Source of the DNA: an uncultured Brevinema sp.
Lineage (GTDB): Bacteria; Spirochaetota; Brevinematia; Brevinematales; Brevinemataceae
Assembly: GCA_947038195.1 (NCBI GenBank)
Contig: CAMQVI010000002.1
Location: 1 to 64,000 of the forward strand
DNA: 64,000 nucleotides
Direction: 5' to 3'
Shown: positions 17,704 through 26,475 of the stretch, one piece after another
Position numbering within the stretch: the first letter of the stretch is position 1
Layout of the letters: the number at the start of each line of letters is the position of its first letter
Translations under genes and position numbers: made by a program
Notes under the pieces: model-generated
The model's input: the letters and a program-made list of their open reading frames with translations, nothing else
What the model was told of the DNA's origin: nothing
Databases searched by the model: none

Positions 17704-17738
17704 GAAGGACATAATTATAGCAATTATGTCCTTCTTTT
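17704..17738 (+). terminator. Terminator after the glycosyltransferase operon
   Basis: GAAGGACATAATT (17704-17716) pairs perfectly over 13 bp with AATTATGTCCTTC (17722-17734), loop ATAGC, followed by TTTT. The rest of the 194-bp gap shows nothing recognisable. Confidence 0.85.
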
Positions 17739-17835
17739 AAAATCCAAGACTTTTTTTAATTCAAACATATTTTATTATAATATAGAATATCTATTATATC
17801 ACACACTGCCATTTCTTAAATTCTCGAATATTTGT

Positions 17836-19560
17836 TTATTTCGGAATTTTTATCTTGTCTAAATCATCTAATATATTGTAGGCTTGAGCAAGATAATCTT
17901 TTATTTGTGCTCCACTAGGGGTAGAGGCGAAAGCATAGAAATCTAAATCACTCATAAGGCTTAGAAATCCCAGTTTTTCCACAAAGTCTAAGTTTTTAGA
18001 CTCCAAATAAGAAACAATTTCCTGAGGGGAGGAGGAGTTACTAAGGCTGAATTTATCGGCACAGAAATAAAGAATACTCTGCCTTATTAATCTCGAAGCA
18101 TCTTTGTATTGATTTTTTTTGATAGCCTCTTCACTTTCTGACATAATTTTAACAAGGCGTTTTTTTGCCCCTGTAGAGCGAGCGTAATTTATATCTGTTG
18201 ACAATCTATTGTTTTGGTGGGATTTTACACGAGTCACTATCATCATTAGTATACCTAATAGGAGAGAGCTTAAAATATAGATCAGACCTGAATTATAAGA
18301 ATAATTTTTCTCTATAACTGTTAAGGGTGAATAAGTACTATCTTCTACATCAATATTATCAGCATTCATCACCCGAAAAGTAACAGGGAGTGAAGAGGAG
18401 TTAGTAGCATCGCCATTAGGTGTGGCAAAGCCTAGCTTAATAGGGGGTATTTCAAAATCCCCCTCACTTCGAGGGATAAGAGTATAATAAAAAGTTTTTC
18501 TCATAAAAATCGTGTTAGACCCTACGGTATCTTCAAAGCCCAAGTTCAAAGAATTGGTAGGAGTAGCAATGAAAAGATTGGATAAGGAAACATTTTGAAA
18601 GGGATTGACAAAAAAATCTACATTCCCATCTCCTTCTATGGTTAGGGTAAAAGGAACTTCTTCGGAAACGAGAACTTCTGTTTTAGGAAAATCGATAAGA
18701 ATTGTTACTTCATTTCCTATATAAGTAAGACTATCGGTGATAGCTCTCGATTTAATAAGAATAGGGTCTCCTTCAGCAGAGCCTGTCTGGACACCCCCTG
18801 CCCCATGAACAAATCCAGGAGGATAGAGAAACAATTCTCCTGTTTCTAGAGGAAATAATAAATAACGTTGAAGAATTTTGCCATAAAAAGTTTGGTAGCC
18901 GAATTGCTCTGAAACAATGTCATTATCATCAGGGGGTCCCATAAGGTGAATAGTCCCTCCGTCAAAGCGTGGGCCGTATTCTTGATAAAATTCTGGGTTA
19001 TTTTCTAGAAAACTAGGATTTTCTACAAAAACATAAAGAGAAGCGATCAGACTTGTATTTTGAGCTAATACATCTCTGGTAACATGCCACTGAAGAAAAG
19101 ATTCTCCTGCTTCTGTAGGAAAAAAGTTGAAGGGATTAAATCCACTACTTCTTTGTGATGGGGCTTGCATCGCAGCAGTGGGTTCTATTTTTAATTTGCT
19201 TGCCTCTGTGTAGATCTTTTTTCCTGTATCTGTAGTCACAATAAAAGCAGGAATAGTAATAGTCCCTACTTTTTTAGGGCTAATACGATAGATATAGGAG
19301 TGAATCATTTTGACATCGACTGCCCCATTGATAAAATTCATTTGTCTTTGAGTAGAGGATCCTAAATAGGTAATATCAAAGTTACCCGTATTAGTAGATA
19401 GGGTAGGCACCCCTTGAGGTTTTTGGTCAATAACATTAACTCTTAATTCTGCCACCTCATTAGTACCAATAGTAGCGGGATTGAGCGTTACTGTAATAGT
19501 GGGGTCTACTCCATAAAAGGGGCTAAACATTAATAATAATAAAATTATGCGTAAAAGCAT
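17836..19560 (-). CDS. batD: BatD-family (oxygen/aerotolerance) membrane protein
   Basis: The 574-residue protein has the BatD layout: a signal sequence (LLRIILLLLMFSPFYG), Ig-like beta domains starting ITVTLNPATIGTNEVAELRVNV with YIYRISPKKVGTITIPAF, then FFVNPFQNVSLS-type repeats and FYYTLIPRSEGDFEIPPIKL. A single membrane segment follows (about residues 428-447), then a cytoplasmic helical tail. BatD is part of the Bat aerotolerance system, usually encoded with moxR, batA, batB, batC and batE. Here it stands alone between convergent and divergent neighbours. The biochemical role of the family is unclear. Confidence 0.85.
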   Translation of the reverse strand: MLLRIILLLLMFSPFYGVDPTITVTLNPATIGTNEVAELRVNVIDQKPQGVPTLSTNTGNFDITYLGSSTQRQMNFINGAVDVKMIHSYIYRISPKKVGTITIPAFIVTTDTGKKIYTEASKLKIEPTAAMQAPSQRSSGFNPFNFFPTEAGESFLQWHVTRDVLAQNTSLIASLYVFVENPSFLENNPEFYQEYGPRFDGGTIHLMGPPDDNDIVSEQFGYQTFYGKILQRYLLFPLETGELFLYPPGFVHGAGGVQTGSAEGDPILIKSRAITDSLTYIGNEVTILIDFPKTEVLVSEEVPFTLTIEGDGNVDFFVNPFQNVSLSNLFIATPTNSLNLGFEDTVGSNTIFMRKTFYYTLIPRSEGDFEIPPIKLGFATPNGDATNSSSLPVTFRVMNADNIDVEDSTYSPLTVIEKNYSYNSGLIYILSSLLLGILMMIVTRVKSHQNNRLSTDINYARSTGAKKRLVKIMSESEEAIKKNQYKDASRLIRQSILYFCADKFSLSNSSSPQEIVSYLESKNLDFVEKLGFLSLMSDLDFYAFASTPSGAQIKDYLAQAYNILDDLDKIKIPK

Positions 19561-19652
19561 TCTTGCTCTCCATAAGAAATGATATTATAGTATCTAATAA
19601 TTTAAGCTTTTTTGCAAGTATAGAAAAGAAATTAAAAAGATCCGCTACTATT

Positions 19653-19681
19653 TTGTATTTTTCTCCTTTATTCATTATAAT
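19653..19681 (+). promoter_or_regulatory. Possible promoter with -10 box abutting the 19684 start
   Basis: TTGTAT (19653-19658), a 17-bp spacer and TATAAT (19676-19681). Predicted transcription would begin near 19688, that is, after the annotated ATG at 19684 (see findings). Confidence 0.5.
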
Positions 19682-19683
19682 GA

Positions 19684-21867
19684 ATGAAGGAGAATGTTAT
19701 TATTACTAGAAGCGCCTATTATAAATTAGTTATTGTCTTTTCTTTATTTTTATGGACATCTTGTGGTCAGTTACAATTTGACATCACAAAGGCGTATCCT
19801 TTGGTTACTGTCTCTATATCCCAAACCCCTTCTTTTGAGGACGTTAGAAGTTTTGTCCAATATGATGATCTCATTTATACAGCGGCAGGCTCTGGAGGTA
19901 TTCTTGTTTATCGTATTGTTGGAGATTCCATAGATGCTATTCCAGAATTATCCCTCACTAATCTCTATTCTGAAGAATTAGAACAAGTTTATGTTAGAAC
20001 GGTAGAAATTATAAGCACCCATCAAGCTACTAATCTTATTTTTGCTTATGATACTCTATCTGGGGGCGGGGTAGGCATTGCAGAGATATCCTCCATGAGC
20101 ACAAAACCTTTGGGGTCTCTTCAGACAGAGCCAGGGCTAAGGATAAGAAAAACGATTAGCTCTTACAATCCACAAGGTATTTATCATGTTTTAGTGGCTG
20201 ATGAGGGGACAGGAGTATTGTCCTATGATATTTCCTTTAGCTCTAATAGTTATTTTGAACAAGAAAAAATAGCTTCTCTTGTGGACTACATTTCTTTAAA
20301 TGATATAGAAAGACCTGCTCAGGCGTACTCTGCATTGGTAGCACCAGGGTTACAACAAATCACTAATAAATCTCAAATAACCAATCTACAAAATCTTATA
20401 GAATTAGCTCTAAATAACCCAACAATGTTTGCTACTGTTATATCTAATATACCTTTTCTTCCTATAGAACAACGAACTCAACTGGCTAATTTAGTAGGTT
20501 CTGATCCAACATCTGTTTCTAACGTGTTAAATTTTGCTCAAAATATTGTAGGGGAAGATGTCATTAATCAGCTTTTATTGAGTAATGCAAGCAATCTCTT
20601 ATCCCCAACAGTTGGTCCTAATATAGTTAATACACTTGCTAGTAACATTAATCCTAATGATATTCAAAATATTCTCTCTTTATCTGGCTTACAAAATCTA
20701 GTAGCAAATAATACTTCTAATATTTTAGAAGTCACCAACAATCTCTTCACTTCTTTAGCAACCAATCAAGAAACAGAAACTTTATTTGAAGAAATTGCGC
20801 TTTCTAATTTAAACCTTGCGGGAGAAATAGACACGAGCCTTATTCACGATACCAATTATAACCCTTTTATTAATAGAGGAGTTATCGGTAATGCTGGTAT
20901 AGAAATTCAAGAGACAATAGATGCTGTAGGGCGACGATTTTTTGTTGAAGACGATGAAACCTTAAAATACCTGCTACAAGAGCTTGACCCTGAGGAGCTT
21001 TTTAGTCTTTTCTCCGCCCTTTTCGAACAAACAAGTTCTGCTATCACTCTTATTCCTATTATAGAACGATCAGGGCTTAACATAAGAGAACTCTATCAAT
21101 TATGGCTTGATCAAGATTATCTAGCTATAATTGATCAATTAGATGCTACACTTATTGCAGAGTTATTAAGGCAGTTGCCTCGCTATCAGATAGAAAGCAC
21201 TATGGTTTTAATGCAAACGAACTCCTACACGCCCAATATCCGTTATATGGTAGCCGATGAAAACACCTTGTACCTTGCTGCGGGAGAAGATGGGGCTTTG
21301 GTCATTGATAAAGTATCAGGTGAAACTATTTCTAGTTTAAAAAGAAAATTCTCTGAGGTCACGATGTTTATACCATATACAGTATATAATAAAAATTATT
21401 ATGTGCTTACGGATAAGTTAGATGGACTTACTATTTTTAAACAAGAAAAAGATAAAAGTATAGGTAAACAAATCGCAAGAATAGGGCTTGTAGGAGAAAC
21501 ATATTCTGTTTTCCCTTATGAAGAGCTTTTGTGGGTAGCTGATGGGACGGATGGAGTCTTGGGAGTGCGTTTTAACAAAGACGAAACCTTAGCTATTGAA
21601 GCAGAATTATATCAAAAACAAGGTATCGCATACAATATAGGCACAGCGAGAAGGAGAGAAGTCTTGGCTTCCTATGGAGCCGAAGGATTAAAACGTCTCA
21701 GAATTACTAACGTTCTCCCAGAAGGGACAGGGTATAGTACCTTAGACCCCTCTAGTGCTACTAAAAAAGTTGAGGCTGTAGAACAAGAAGATTTTGTTGC
21801 CAAAAGCTTAGAGTGGGGGCTTGGCTCTCCTATCGCTCAGTTTTTAAGAAAGATATTTTTTTTATAA
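19684..21867 (+). CDS. Putative lipoprotein: LVIVD-like propeller split by a long helical insertion
   Basis: The 727-residue protein begins with a hydrophobic signal ending FLWTSCGQ, a plausible relaxed spirochaetal lipobox with Cys near residue 27. Residues about 50-210 carry propeller-like strands (DDLIYTAAGSGGILVYRI, YHVLVADEGTGVLSYDI). They resume at about 515-700 (NTLYLAAGEDGALVID, LLWVADGTDGVLGV, VLASYGAEGLKRL). Between them lies an Asn/Leu/Ile-rich helical insertion with repeated QNLI/NPT/SNI patterns. The start is ambiguous: ATG 19684 has no upstream ribosome site, while AAGGAG at 19687-19692 suits an ATT at 19699. The function is unknown. Confidence 0.7.
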   Translation: MKENVIITRSAYYKLVIVFSLFLWTSCGQLQFDITKAYPLVTVSISQTPSFEDVRSFVQYDDLIYTAAGSGGILVYRIVGDSIDAIPELSLTNLYSEELEQVYVRTVEIISTHQATNLIFAYDTLSGGGVGIAEISSMSTKPLGSLQTEPGLRIRKTISSYNPQGIYHVLVADEGTGVLSYDISFSSNSYFEQEKIASLVDYISLNDIERPAQAYSALVAPGLQQITNKSQITNLQNLIELALNNPTMFATVISNIPFLPIEQRTQLANLVGSDPTSVSNVLNFAQNIVGEDVINQLLLSNASNLLSPTVGPNIVNTLASNINPNDIQNILSLSGLQNLVANNTSNILEVTNNLFTSLATNQETETLFEEIALSNLNLAGEIDTSLIHDTNYNPFINRGVIGNAGIEIQETIDAVGRRFFVEDDETLKYLLQELDPEELFSLFSALFEQTSSAITLIPIIERSGLNIRELYQLWLDQDYLAIIDQLDATLIAELLRQLPRYQIESTMVLMQTNSYTPNIRYMVADENTLYLAAGEDGALVIDKVSGETISSLKRKFSEVTMFIPYTVYNKNYYVLTDKLDGLTIFKQEKDKSIGKQIARIGLVGETYSVFPYEELLWVADGTDGVLGVRFNKDETLAIEAELYQKQGIAYNIGTARRREVLASYGAEGLKRLRITNVLPEGTGYSTLDPSSATKKVEAVEQEDFVAKSLEWGLGSPIAQFLRKIFFL

Positions 21868-21875
21868 GAGGTTTT

Positions 21876-22484
21876 ATGAAATTTTTGTTATTCTCATTGC
21901 TTTTCTGTAACACTTTATATGCAGAAGATAGTGCTAGAGATTCTTTCAATCAGCTTAGAGCTAGACATACAGGGAAAGTAGCGGCCGTCTCCTTCTCAGC
22001 AGAAATGGATGAAAAAACGGCTAAAGCCCTTCTTAAAAATCTCACCGATCCCCCTTACAGGGTAGACATAGAATACCATACAGAAACAGGGGTACGTCTT
22101 CTGGTGAGAGACACAGAACCTTTTTATGAACAAGCTCTAGAGTCTCAGGCAAAATACATTAATGCTATGCTTCTTCCTCTTCTATCTAGCTCTGGGTATT
22201 TAAGACTGCAAAAAGCTTTTGAAATTTCTATCCCTAAAGAAAAGAGCTATCAAGTGAACTATAAAAGAGGAGATATTGATACTCAATATCTTTTTCAAGA
22301 AGGTGAATTAGGGCTTATAGATCATATCACCTATTATGAAAACGACAAAAAGAATTTTTTATTAGAAATTACTTGGAAAAAAATAGAAGAATTCTATGTT
22401 CCTTTTAAGATAAAAAGCACTAGTTACGAGAGTTCTAAGCAAGCAGTTTCTTTTCAAATTCAAAATATACAGTTAAAAGAGTAA
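21876..22484 (+). CDS. Small exported protein, unknown
   Basis: The 202-residue protein has a clear signal peptide (FLLFSLLFCNTLYA, cleavage near residue 17). The mature part is mixed alpha/beta with a late block of strands (VNYKRGDIDTQYLF, LGLIDHITYYEND, FLLEITWKKIEEFYVPFKIK). This vaguely recalls LolA-type or outer-membrane lipoprotein sorting folds, but I see no decisive motif. The ORF track starts at 21813 inside the upstream gene. AAGAGG, which overlaps that gene's stop, sits 4 nt before ATG 21876, so I use that start. It is translationally close to the lipoprotein gene and likely in one operon with it. Confidence 0.7.
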   Translation: MKFLLFSLLFCNTLYAEDSARDSFNQLRARHTGKVAAVSFSAEMDEKTAKALLKNLTDPPYRVDIEYHTETGVRLLVRDTEPFYEQALESQAKYINAMLLPLLSSSGYLRLQKAFEISIPKEKSYQVNYKRGDIDTQYLFQEGELGLIDHITYYENDKKNFLLEITWKKIEEFYVPFKIKSTSYESSKQAVSFQIQNIQLKE

Positions 22485-22501
22485 TATTTTTGTATATTTA
22501 C

Positions 22502-22530
22502 TTGAAATTTTGTCAAAAATTAGTGATAAT
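22502..22530 (+). promoter_or_regulatory. Sigma-70-type promoter for rpsA
   Basis: TTGAAA (22502-22507), a 17-bp spacer and GATAAT (22525-22530). Transcription would start about 50 nt upstream of the rpsA start. Confidence 0.65.
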
Positions 22531-22589
22531 GTTAGTATGAATTAAAATTTTCTAGGTTTTTTACAACCTTATATATCATGGAGTATTTA

Positions 22590-24263
22590 ATGGGTACATT
22601 TGATGAATTATTCTTAAAAGCGATGGATGAAGAATCTTCTTCTTCCACTCAATATGAGCAAAGCGATGTCCAAACAGGAAAAGTAATCGGTAAAGAAGAC
22701 AACGGTTATTTTATCAGTGTTGGGGGAAAATCAGAGATGATTTTACCTAATTCTGAGCTTGTGAGCGCTATAAATGTGGGCGATGAAGTTGAGGTAGTGC
22801 TCAATGGGATGAAAGACGGAATCCCTCAAGTTTCCCAGAAAAAAGCATGGCGTTTCAAAGTTTTAGAACAGATAGCAGAATCTGCAGAAAATAATACCCC
22901 TATTAAAGCTACTATAGCTAAAGTGATCACCAACAAAGAAGGGGCTAATGCAGGTTATGGCGTTGTTTTTGACGGAGATGTTGAAGGGTTCTTGCCTATG
23001 TCACATATACGTGCTCCTAAAGAACCAGCCGAGCTTATAGGAAAGAGTTATGAAGTTGTTGTAATTAAATACGAAAGAGATAGAGTTGTCGTTTCTGAAA
23101 AACTTATCAGAGAACAATTACAAAAAGAATATTTTGCTGATTTTATTACAAAACATCAAGTAGGGGATAGATTCCCTGTTGTTGTAGACTCTGTTAATGA
23201 TTCTTTTGCTCTTGTAAAAGCAGAAAATATTACAATGTTTTTACATATTACTTTATTTGATTGGAAATATGTTAAAAATTTTAATGAAGTTTTGAAAATT
23301 GGTGATACTTTTGAAGTTGTGATTAACAGTATAGACCTTGTTAAAAAATCCATTCGTGTTTCTAGAAAAGATGCTATAGAAAATCCTATGGATACTTTCT
23401 TTGTTGCTCATAAAATAGGAGATGACATAGCTTGTAAGGTTATCCGTTTCGCTCGTGGGCTAGCTATTTTAGAAGATGAAAATGGAGTGGAAATGGTACT
23501 TCCTGTGGGAGAAATGAGCTGGGTAAACAGAGTGTCTGATCCTAAACAGCTCCTAAATCTAGGAGATAGAGTACAAGTGCGTATTAAAGATATGGACAAA
23601 GAAAAACAACGTATCTCCACCTCTTTAAAAGACCTTGCAGAAAACCCTTGGGTTGAGGCCGCTAAAACTTACGCTCGTGATAGTAAACATCAAGGGAAAA
23701 TCACTTCCATTACTGATTTTGGTATTTTTATTGCTTTTGAAGATGGCATCCAAGGGCTTATTAGAAAAGAAGATATTGATTGGAATAATGAAAATATTAA
23801 CTTAAATGATCGTTTCAAAAAAGGTGAGATGGTTAACGGAATAGTTCTTAATATTGATACTGCCCAAGAAAAACTACGTTTAGGGATTAAGCAATTATCC
23901 AACAATCCCTTCCAAACTTACACAGACGCCCACCCTGTTTCTAGTATTGTTACTGGTACTGTTTTAGAAGTGATAAAAGATGGGGCAATAGTGAGCTTAG
24001 AAGAAGATGTTACAGGATTTATCCATATATCTCAATTATCTACAGAAATGGTTAATGATGTTAAAGATGTATGTAAAGTAGGTGACAAAATACAAGTTGC
24101 AGTAAGACGTATTGATAACAGACAACAAAGAATTGAATTAAGTATTAGAGACATCTCTCAAGCAGAAGAGAAAAAAGCTCTTGCTGAAATTATGAGCACT
24201 AATAAACCTGAAATTCCTACTTTGGGATCCATGTTTCAAGATATCCTAAACAAAAAACAATAG
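22590..24263 (+). CDS. rpsA: 30S ribosomal protein S1
   Basis: The protein of about 557 residues is the usual full length of S1 and consists of tandem S1 RNA-binding repeats. Clear units include GKVIGKEDNGYFISVGGKSEMILPNSEL (repeat 1), GDVEGFLPMSHI, GKITSITDFGIFIAFEDGIQGLI and GTVLEVIKDGAIVSLEEDVTGFIHISQL. S1 binds mRNA leaders and helps initiation. The ORF track starts at ATG 22578, but GGAG at 22580-22583 has ideal spacing to ATG 22590, where the family-like sequence MGTFDELF starts. A TPR protein follows after 9 nt. Confidence 0.93.
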   Translation: MGTFDELFLKAMDEESSSSTQYEQSDVQTGKVIGKEDNGYFISVGGKSEMILPNSELVSAINVGDEVEVVLNGMKDGIPQVSQKKAWRFKVLEQIAESAENNTPIKATIAKVITNKEGANAGYGVVFDGDVEGFLPMSHIRAPKEPAELIGKSYEVVVIKYERDRVVVSEKLIREQLQKEYFADFITKHQVGDRFPVVVDSVNDSFALVKAENITMFLHITLFDWKYVKNFNEVLKIGDTFEVVINSIDLVKKSIRVSRKDAIENPMDTFFVAHKIGDDIACKVIRFARGLAILEDENGVEMVLPVGEMSWVNRVSDPKQLLNLGDRVQVRIKDMDKEKQRISTSLKDLAENPWVEAAKTYARDSKHQGKITSITDFGIFIAFEDGIQGLIRKEDIDWNNENINLNDRFKKGEMVNGIVLNIDTAQEKLRLGIKQLSNNPFQTYTDAHPVSSIVTGTVLEVIKDGAIVSLEEDVTGFIHISQLSTEMVNDVKDVCKVGDKIQVAVRRIDNRQQRIELSIRDISQAEEKKALAEIMSTNKPEIPTLGSMFQDILNKKQ

Positions 24264-24272
24264 GAGTGGTGA

Positions 24273-25001
24273 ATGAGTAGCAAACTTGAACGCGTTATGA
24301 CGGTTTTAATTAAAAATCGTATTATTGTACTTGGGGTTTTAGGTGGAATTCTCCTACTATCTATAGGAACTGGTGTTCTTTATCAAAAGAAAATAGACCA
24401 AGAGAAAGAAGCTGGATTAATTTTTGACGAAGCTTGGCAAAAAGTTTTTGCTGTAGTTAGCGATATGCAACAACAACCTAATGGTACCTACGCACTCAAT
24501 CATCCGAATATTCCTCAAGCTCAAGCTCTTTATAAAGAGGGTGTTATGGATATTAATACCTTGACCCTCGATTATCCTAATACTATCGCTGGAGCAAGAG
24601 CAGCTTTATTACTTGCCGTCATAGGAAAACAGGCTCCTCTCAACACTCTTCTTAATGATCCTGACTTAACACTAGCGTTTGCCACAGAAGATTATTTTGC
24701 GATTGTAAAAGAAAAGCATCCTAAATTTTGGGGAGCTGCTATTGCAATGACAGAAGGTATACAGGCAGAGCAAACTTTTGACTTTGCTAAAGCTATTACC
24801 TTTTATCAAGAAGCTTTAGCCCTAGACAAAGCCAATTATATTACGGATTATGCCTTAGTCTCTATTGCTCGCAATTATGAAACCCTCAACAACAAAGAAA
24901 AAGCCCTAGAATATTATCAACAAATAGAAGATGATCACCCTCTATCTTCTTGGTTATCTTTCGCTATGGGTAAAGTTTATTTATTATCTCAGGAATCCTA
25001 A
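24273..25001 (+). CDS. Membrane-anchored TPR protein
   Basis: The 242-residue protein has one N-terminal membrane segment (about residues 16-36, IIVLGVLGGILLLSIGTGVLY) and a helical domain with TPR-like units near the C-terminus (FAKAITFYQEALALDKANY, DYALVSIARNYETLNNKEKALEYYQQI). The arrangement resembles YfgM, an ancillary SecYEG-associated protein, but this cannot be proven. AGGAGTGGTG lies before the ATG. It is co-transcribed with rpsA and ends at a strong terminator. Confidence 0.75.
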   Translation: MSSKLERVMTVLIKNRIIVLGVLGGILLLSIGTGVLYQKKIDQEKEAGLIFDEAWQKVFAVVSDMQQQPNGTYALNHPNIPQAQALYKEGVMDINTLTLDYPNTIAGARAALLLAVIGKQAPLNTLLNDPDLTLAFATEDYFAIVKEKHPKFWGAAIAMTEGIQAEQTFDFAKAITFYQEALALDKANYITDYALVSIARNYETLNNKEKALEYYQQIEDDHPLSSWLSFAMGKVYLLSQES

Positions 25002-25030
25002 ATTGTTAAAATAGGTATAATATACTATTA

Positions 25031-25063
25031 AAGCAAGGATACTTTGTATTCTTGCTTTTTTTA
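25031..25063 (+). terminator. Terminator after rpsA operon
   Basis: AAGCAAGGATAC (25031-25042) pairs with GTATTCTTGCTT (25046-25057), one G-T pair, loop TTT, followed by a run of T. Confidence 0.85.
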
Positions 25064-25084
25064 TACCTAAACTAGGAGTAGACT

Positions 25085-26458
25085 ATGAAAATAGTATCAA
25101 ACGACCAATCTACAATATTATTAGAAAGCAATAACATTTCAAAATCTATTATTACTATTTCCTTCCCTATGATGGTTACAGGTTTTGTAGATGCTTTATA
25201 CAATATTGTAGATTCTATTTTTGTAGGACGTTTTGTGGGAGAATATGCTCTTGCCGCCCTTGCTGTTAATAGTGCTATACAAATATTTTTAATAGCTATT
25301 GGTAGTCTTTATGGTACAGGGATGACTTCTATTATATCTCGCGCCTTAGGGGCAAAAAATGACTCTAAGGTAAAAAGTACGATTGTTAACGGGGTGTTCC
25401 TTTGTTTTATTTCGACTTTTGCTATTTCCCTCCTTGTATTATCTAATTTAGATAAAGTTTTAACATTTATGGGCTCTTCAGAGGATGTCCTTTCGTACTC
25501 TCGGCAATATGGTAGTATTATTTTATGGTTTGGCTTTCTTGTCCCTACTAATGGGGTGCTTCATGGTATTCTTAGAGCCAGGGGAGCTGTGAAAATTGTT
25601 ATGAAAATATCTATGATTAGTGCAGGTACTAATATTGTTCTTGACGCTCTATTTATTATTGTCTTTGGCTGGGGTGTTAAGGGTGCTGCTATTGCTACTA
25701 TTATCGCACAAATGATTAGCACCATCTTTCTTTTTAAAAATGTCTCTGAAAGCTATCTTGTTCATTTTGAAAGACATTACATTAAACAACTAAGATTTCC
25801 TCTTGTAAAAGAAATATATAGCATAGGGATCACTAATTTTCTTAAATCTTCTACCTTTGCTATTATAGGAATATCGGCAAATAGAGCGTTGGCACCTTAT
25901 GGAGCGACGGCTGTAGCAGCTTTTGGGGTTGTTACAAGAATCTTACATATGGCTTATATGCCTATTTTTGGCTCTAATCTAGGAACACAGGCATTGATAG
26001 GATTCAATTATGGAGCCAATCGTTTTATTAAAGTAAAGGATATCATTGTTAAGGCTTTACGTTTTGCGTTATTATTGGGCTTACTTCCATCTTTAATATT
26101 TTACATTGCCCCTACATGGCTTTTCACCTTGTTTACGGATTCTGAAGAAATTATTAAATATGCTTCTACCGCCATTCATATAGCAGGATTTACTTTCGCC
26201 CTCTATGGTTTCCAAATTTTCTCCAGTGGTGCTTTATTGGCGATGGGAAGACCTAAACAGGCTCTATTCCTCACCCTAGCACGACCTATTATTATGGTAC
26301 TATGTGTTAACACGCTGCCTCACTACTACGAAACTTTAGGAGTATGGCTCATGTACCCTATAACCGATATTATAGCATCTATTATGACTTTTATTATCAT
26401 AACAAGAGAGATCCGTATTTTGAAGAAAAGAGAAGAGTTACTAAGAACCATTAATTGA
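25085..26458 (+). CDS. MATE-family efflux transporter (1 of 3 in tandem)
   Basis: The 457-residue protein has the MATE length and about 12 membrane segments. Typical motifs are FPMMVTGFVDALYNIVDSIFVGRFVGEYALAAL, GTGMTSIISRALGAKND, LVPTNGVLHGILRARG, FGWGVKGAAIATIIAQ and ALIGFNYGA. MATE proteins extrude drugs or metabolites in exchange for Na+ or H+. AGGAG precedes the ATG. The next paralogue starts 17 nt downstream, and all three share the VDSIFVG motif and the GWGV-GAA-AT-IAQ motif, so they arose by tandem duplication. The substrate is unknown. Confidence 0.93.
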   Translation: MKIVSNDQSTILLESNNISKSIITISFPMMVTGFVDALYNIVDSIFVGRFVGEYALAALAVNSAIQIFLIAIGSLYGTGMTSIISRALGAKNDSKVKSTIVNGVFLCFISTFAISLLVLSNLDKVLTFMGSSEDVLSYSRQYGSIILWFGFLVPTNGVLHGILRARGAVKIVMKISMISAGTNIVLDALFIIVFGWGVKGAAIATIIAQMISTIFLFKNVSESYLVHFERHYIKQLRFPLVKEIYSIGITNFLKSSTFAIIGISANRALAPYGATAVAAFGVVTRILHMAYMPIFGSNLGTQALIGFNYGANRFIKVKDIIVKALRFALLLGLLPSLIFYIAPTWLFTLFTDSEEIIKYASTAIHIAGFTFALYGFQIFSSGALLAMGRPKQALFLTLARPIIMVLCVNTLPHYYETLGVWLMYPITDIIASIMTFIIITREIRILKKREELLRTIN

Positions 26459-26475
26459 ATTATTAAAGAGAGTAT

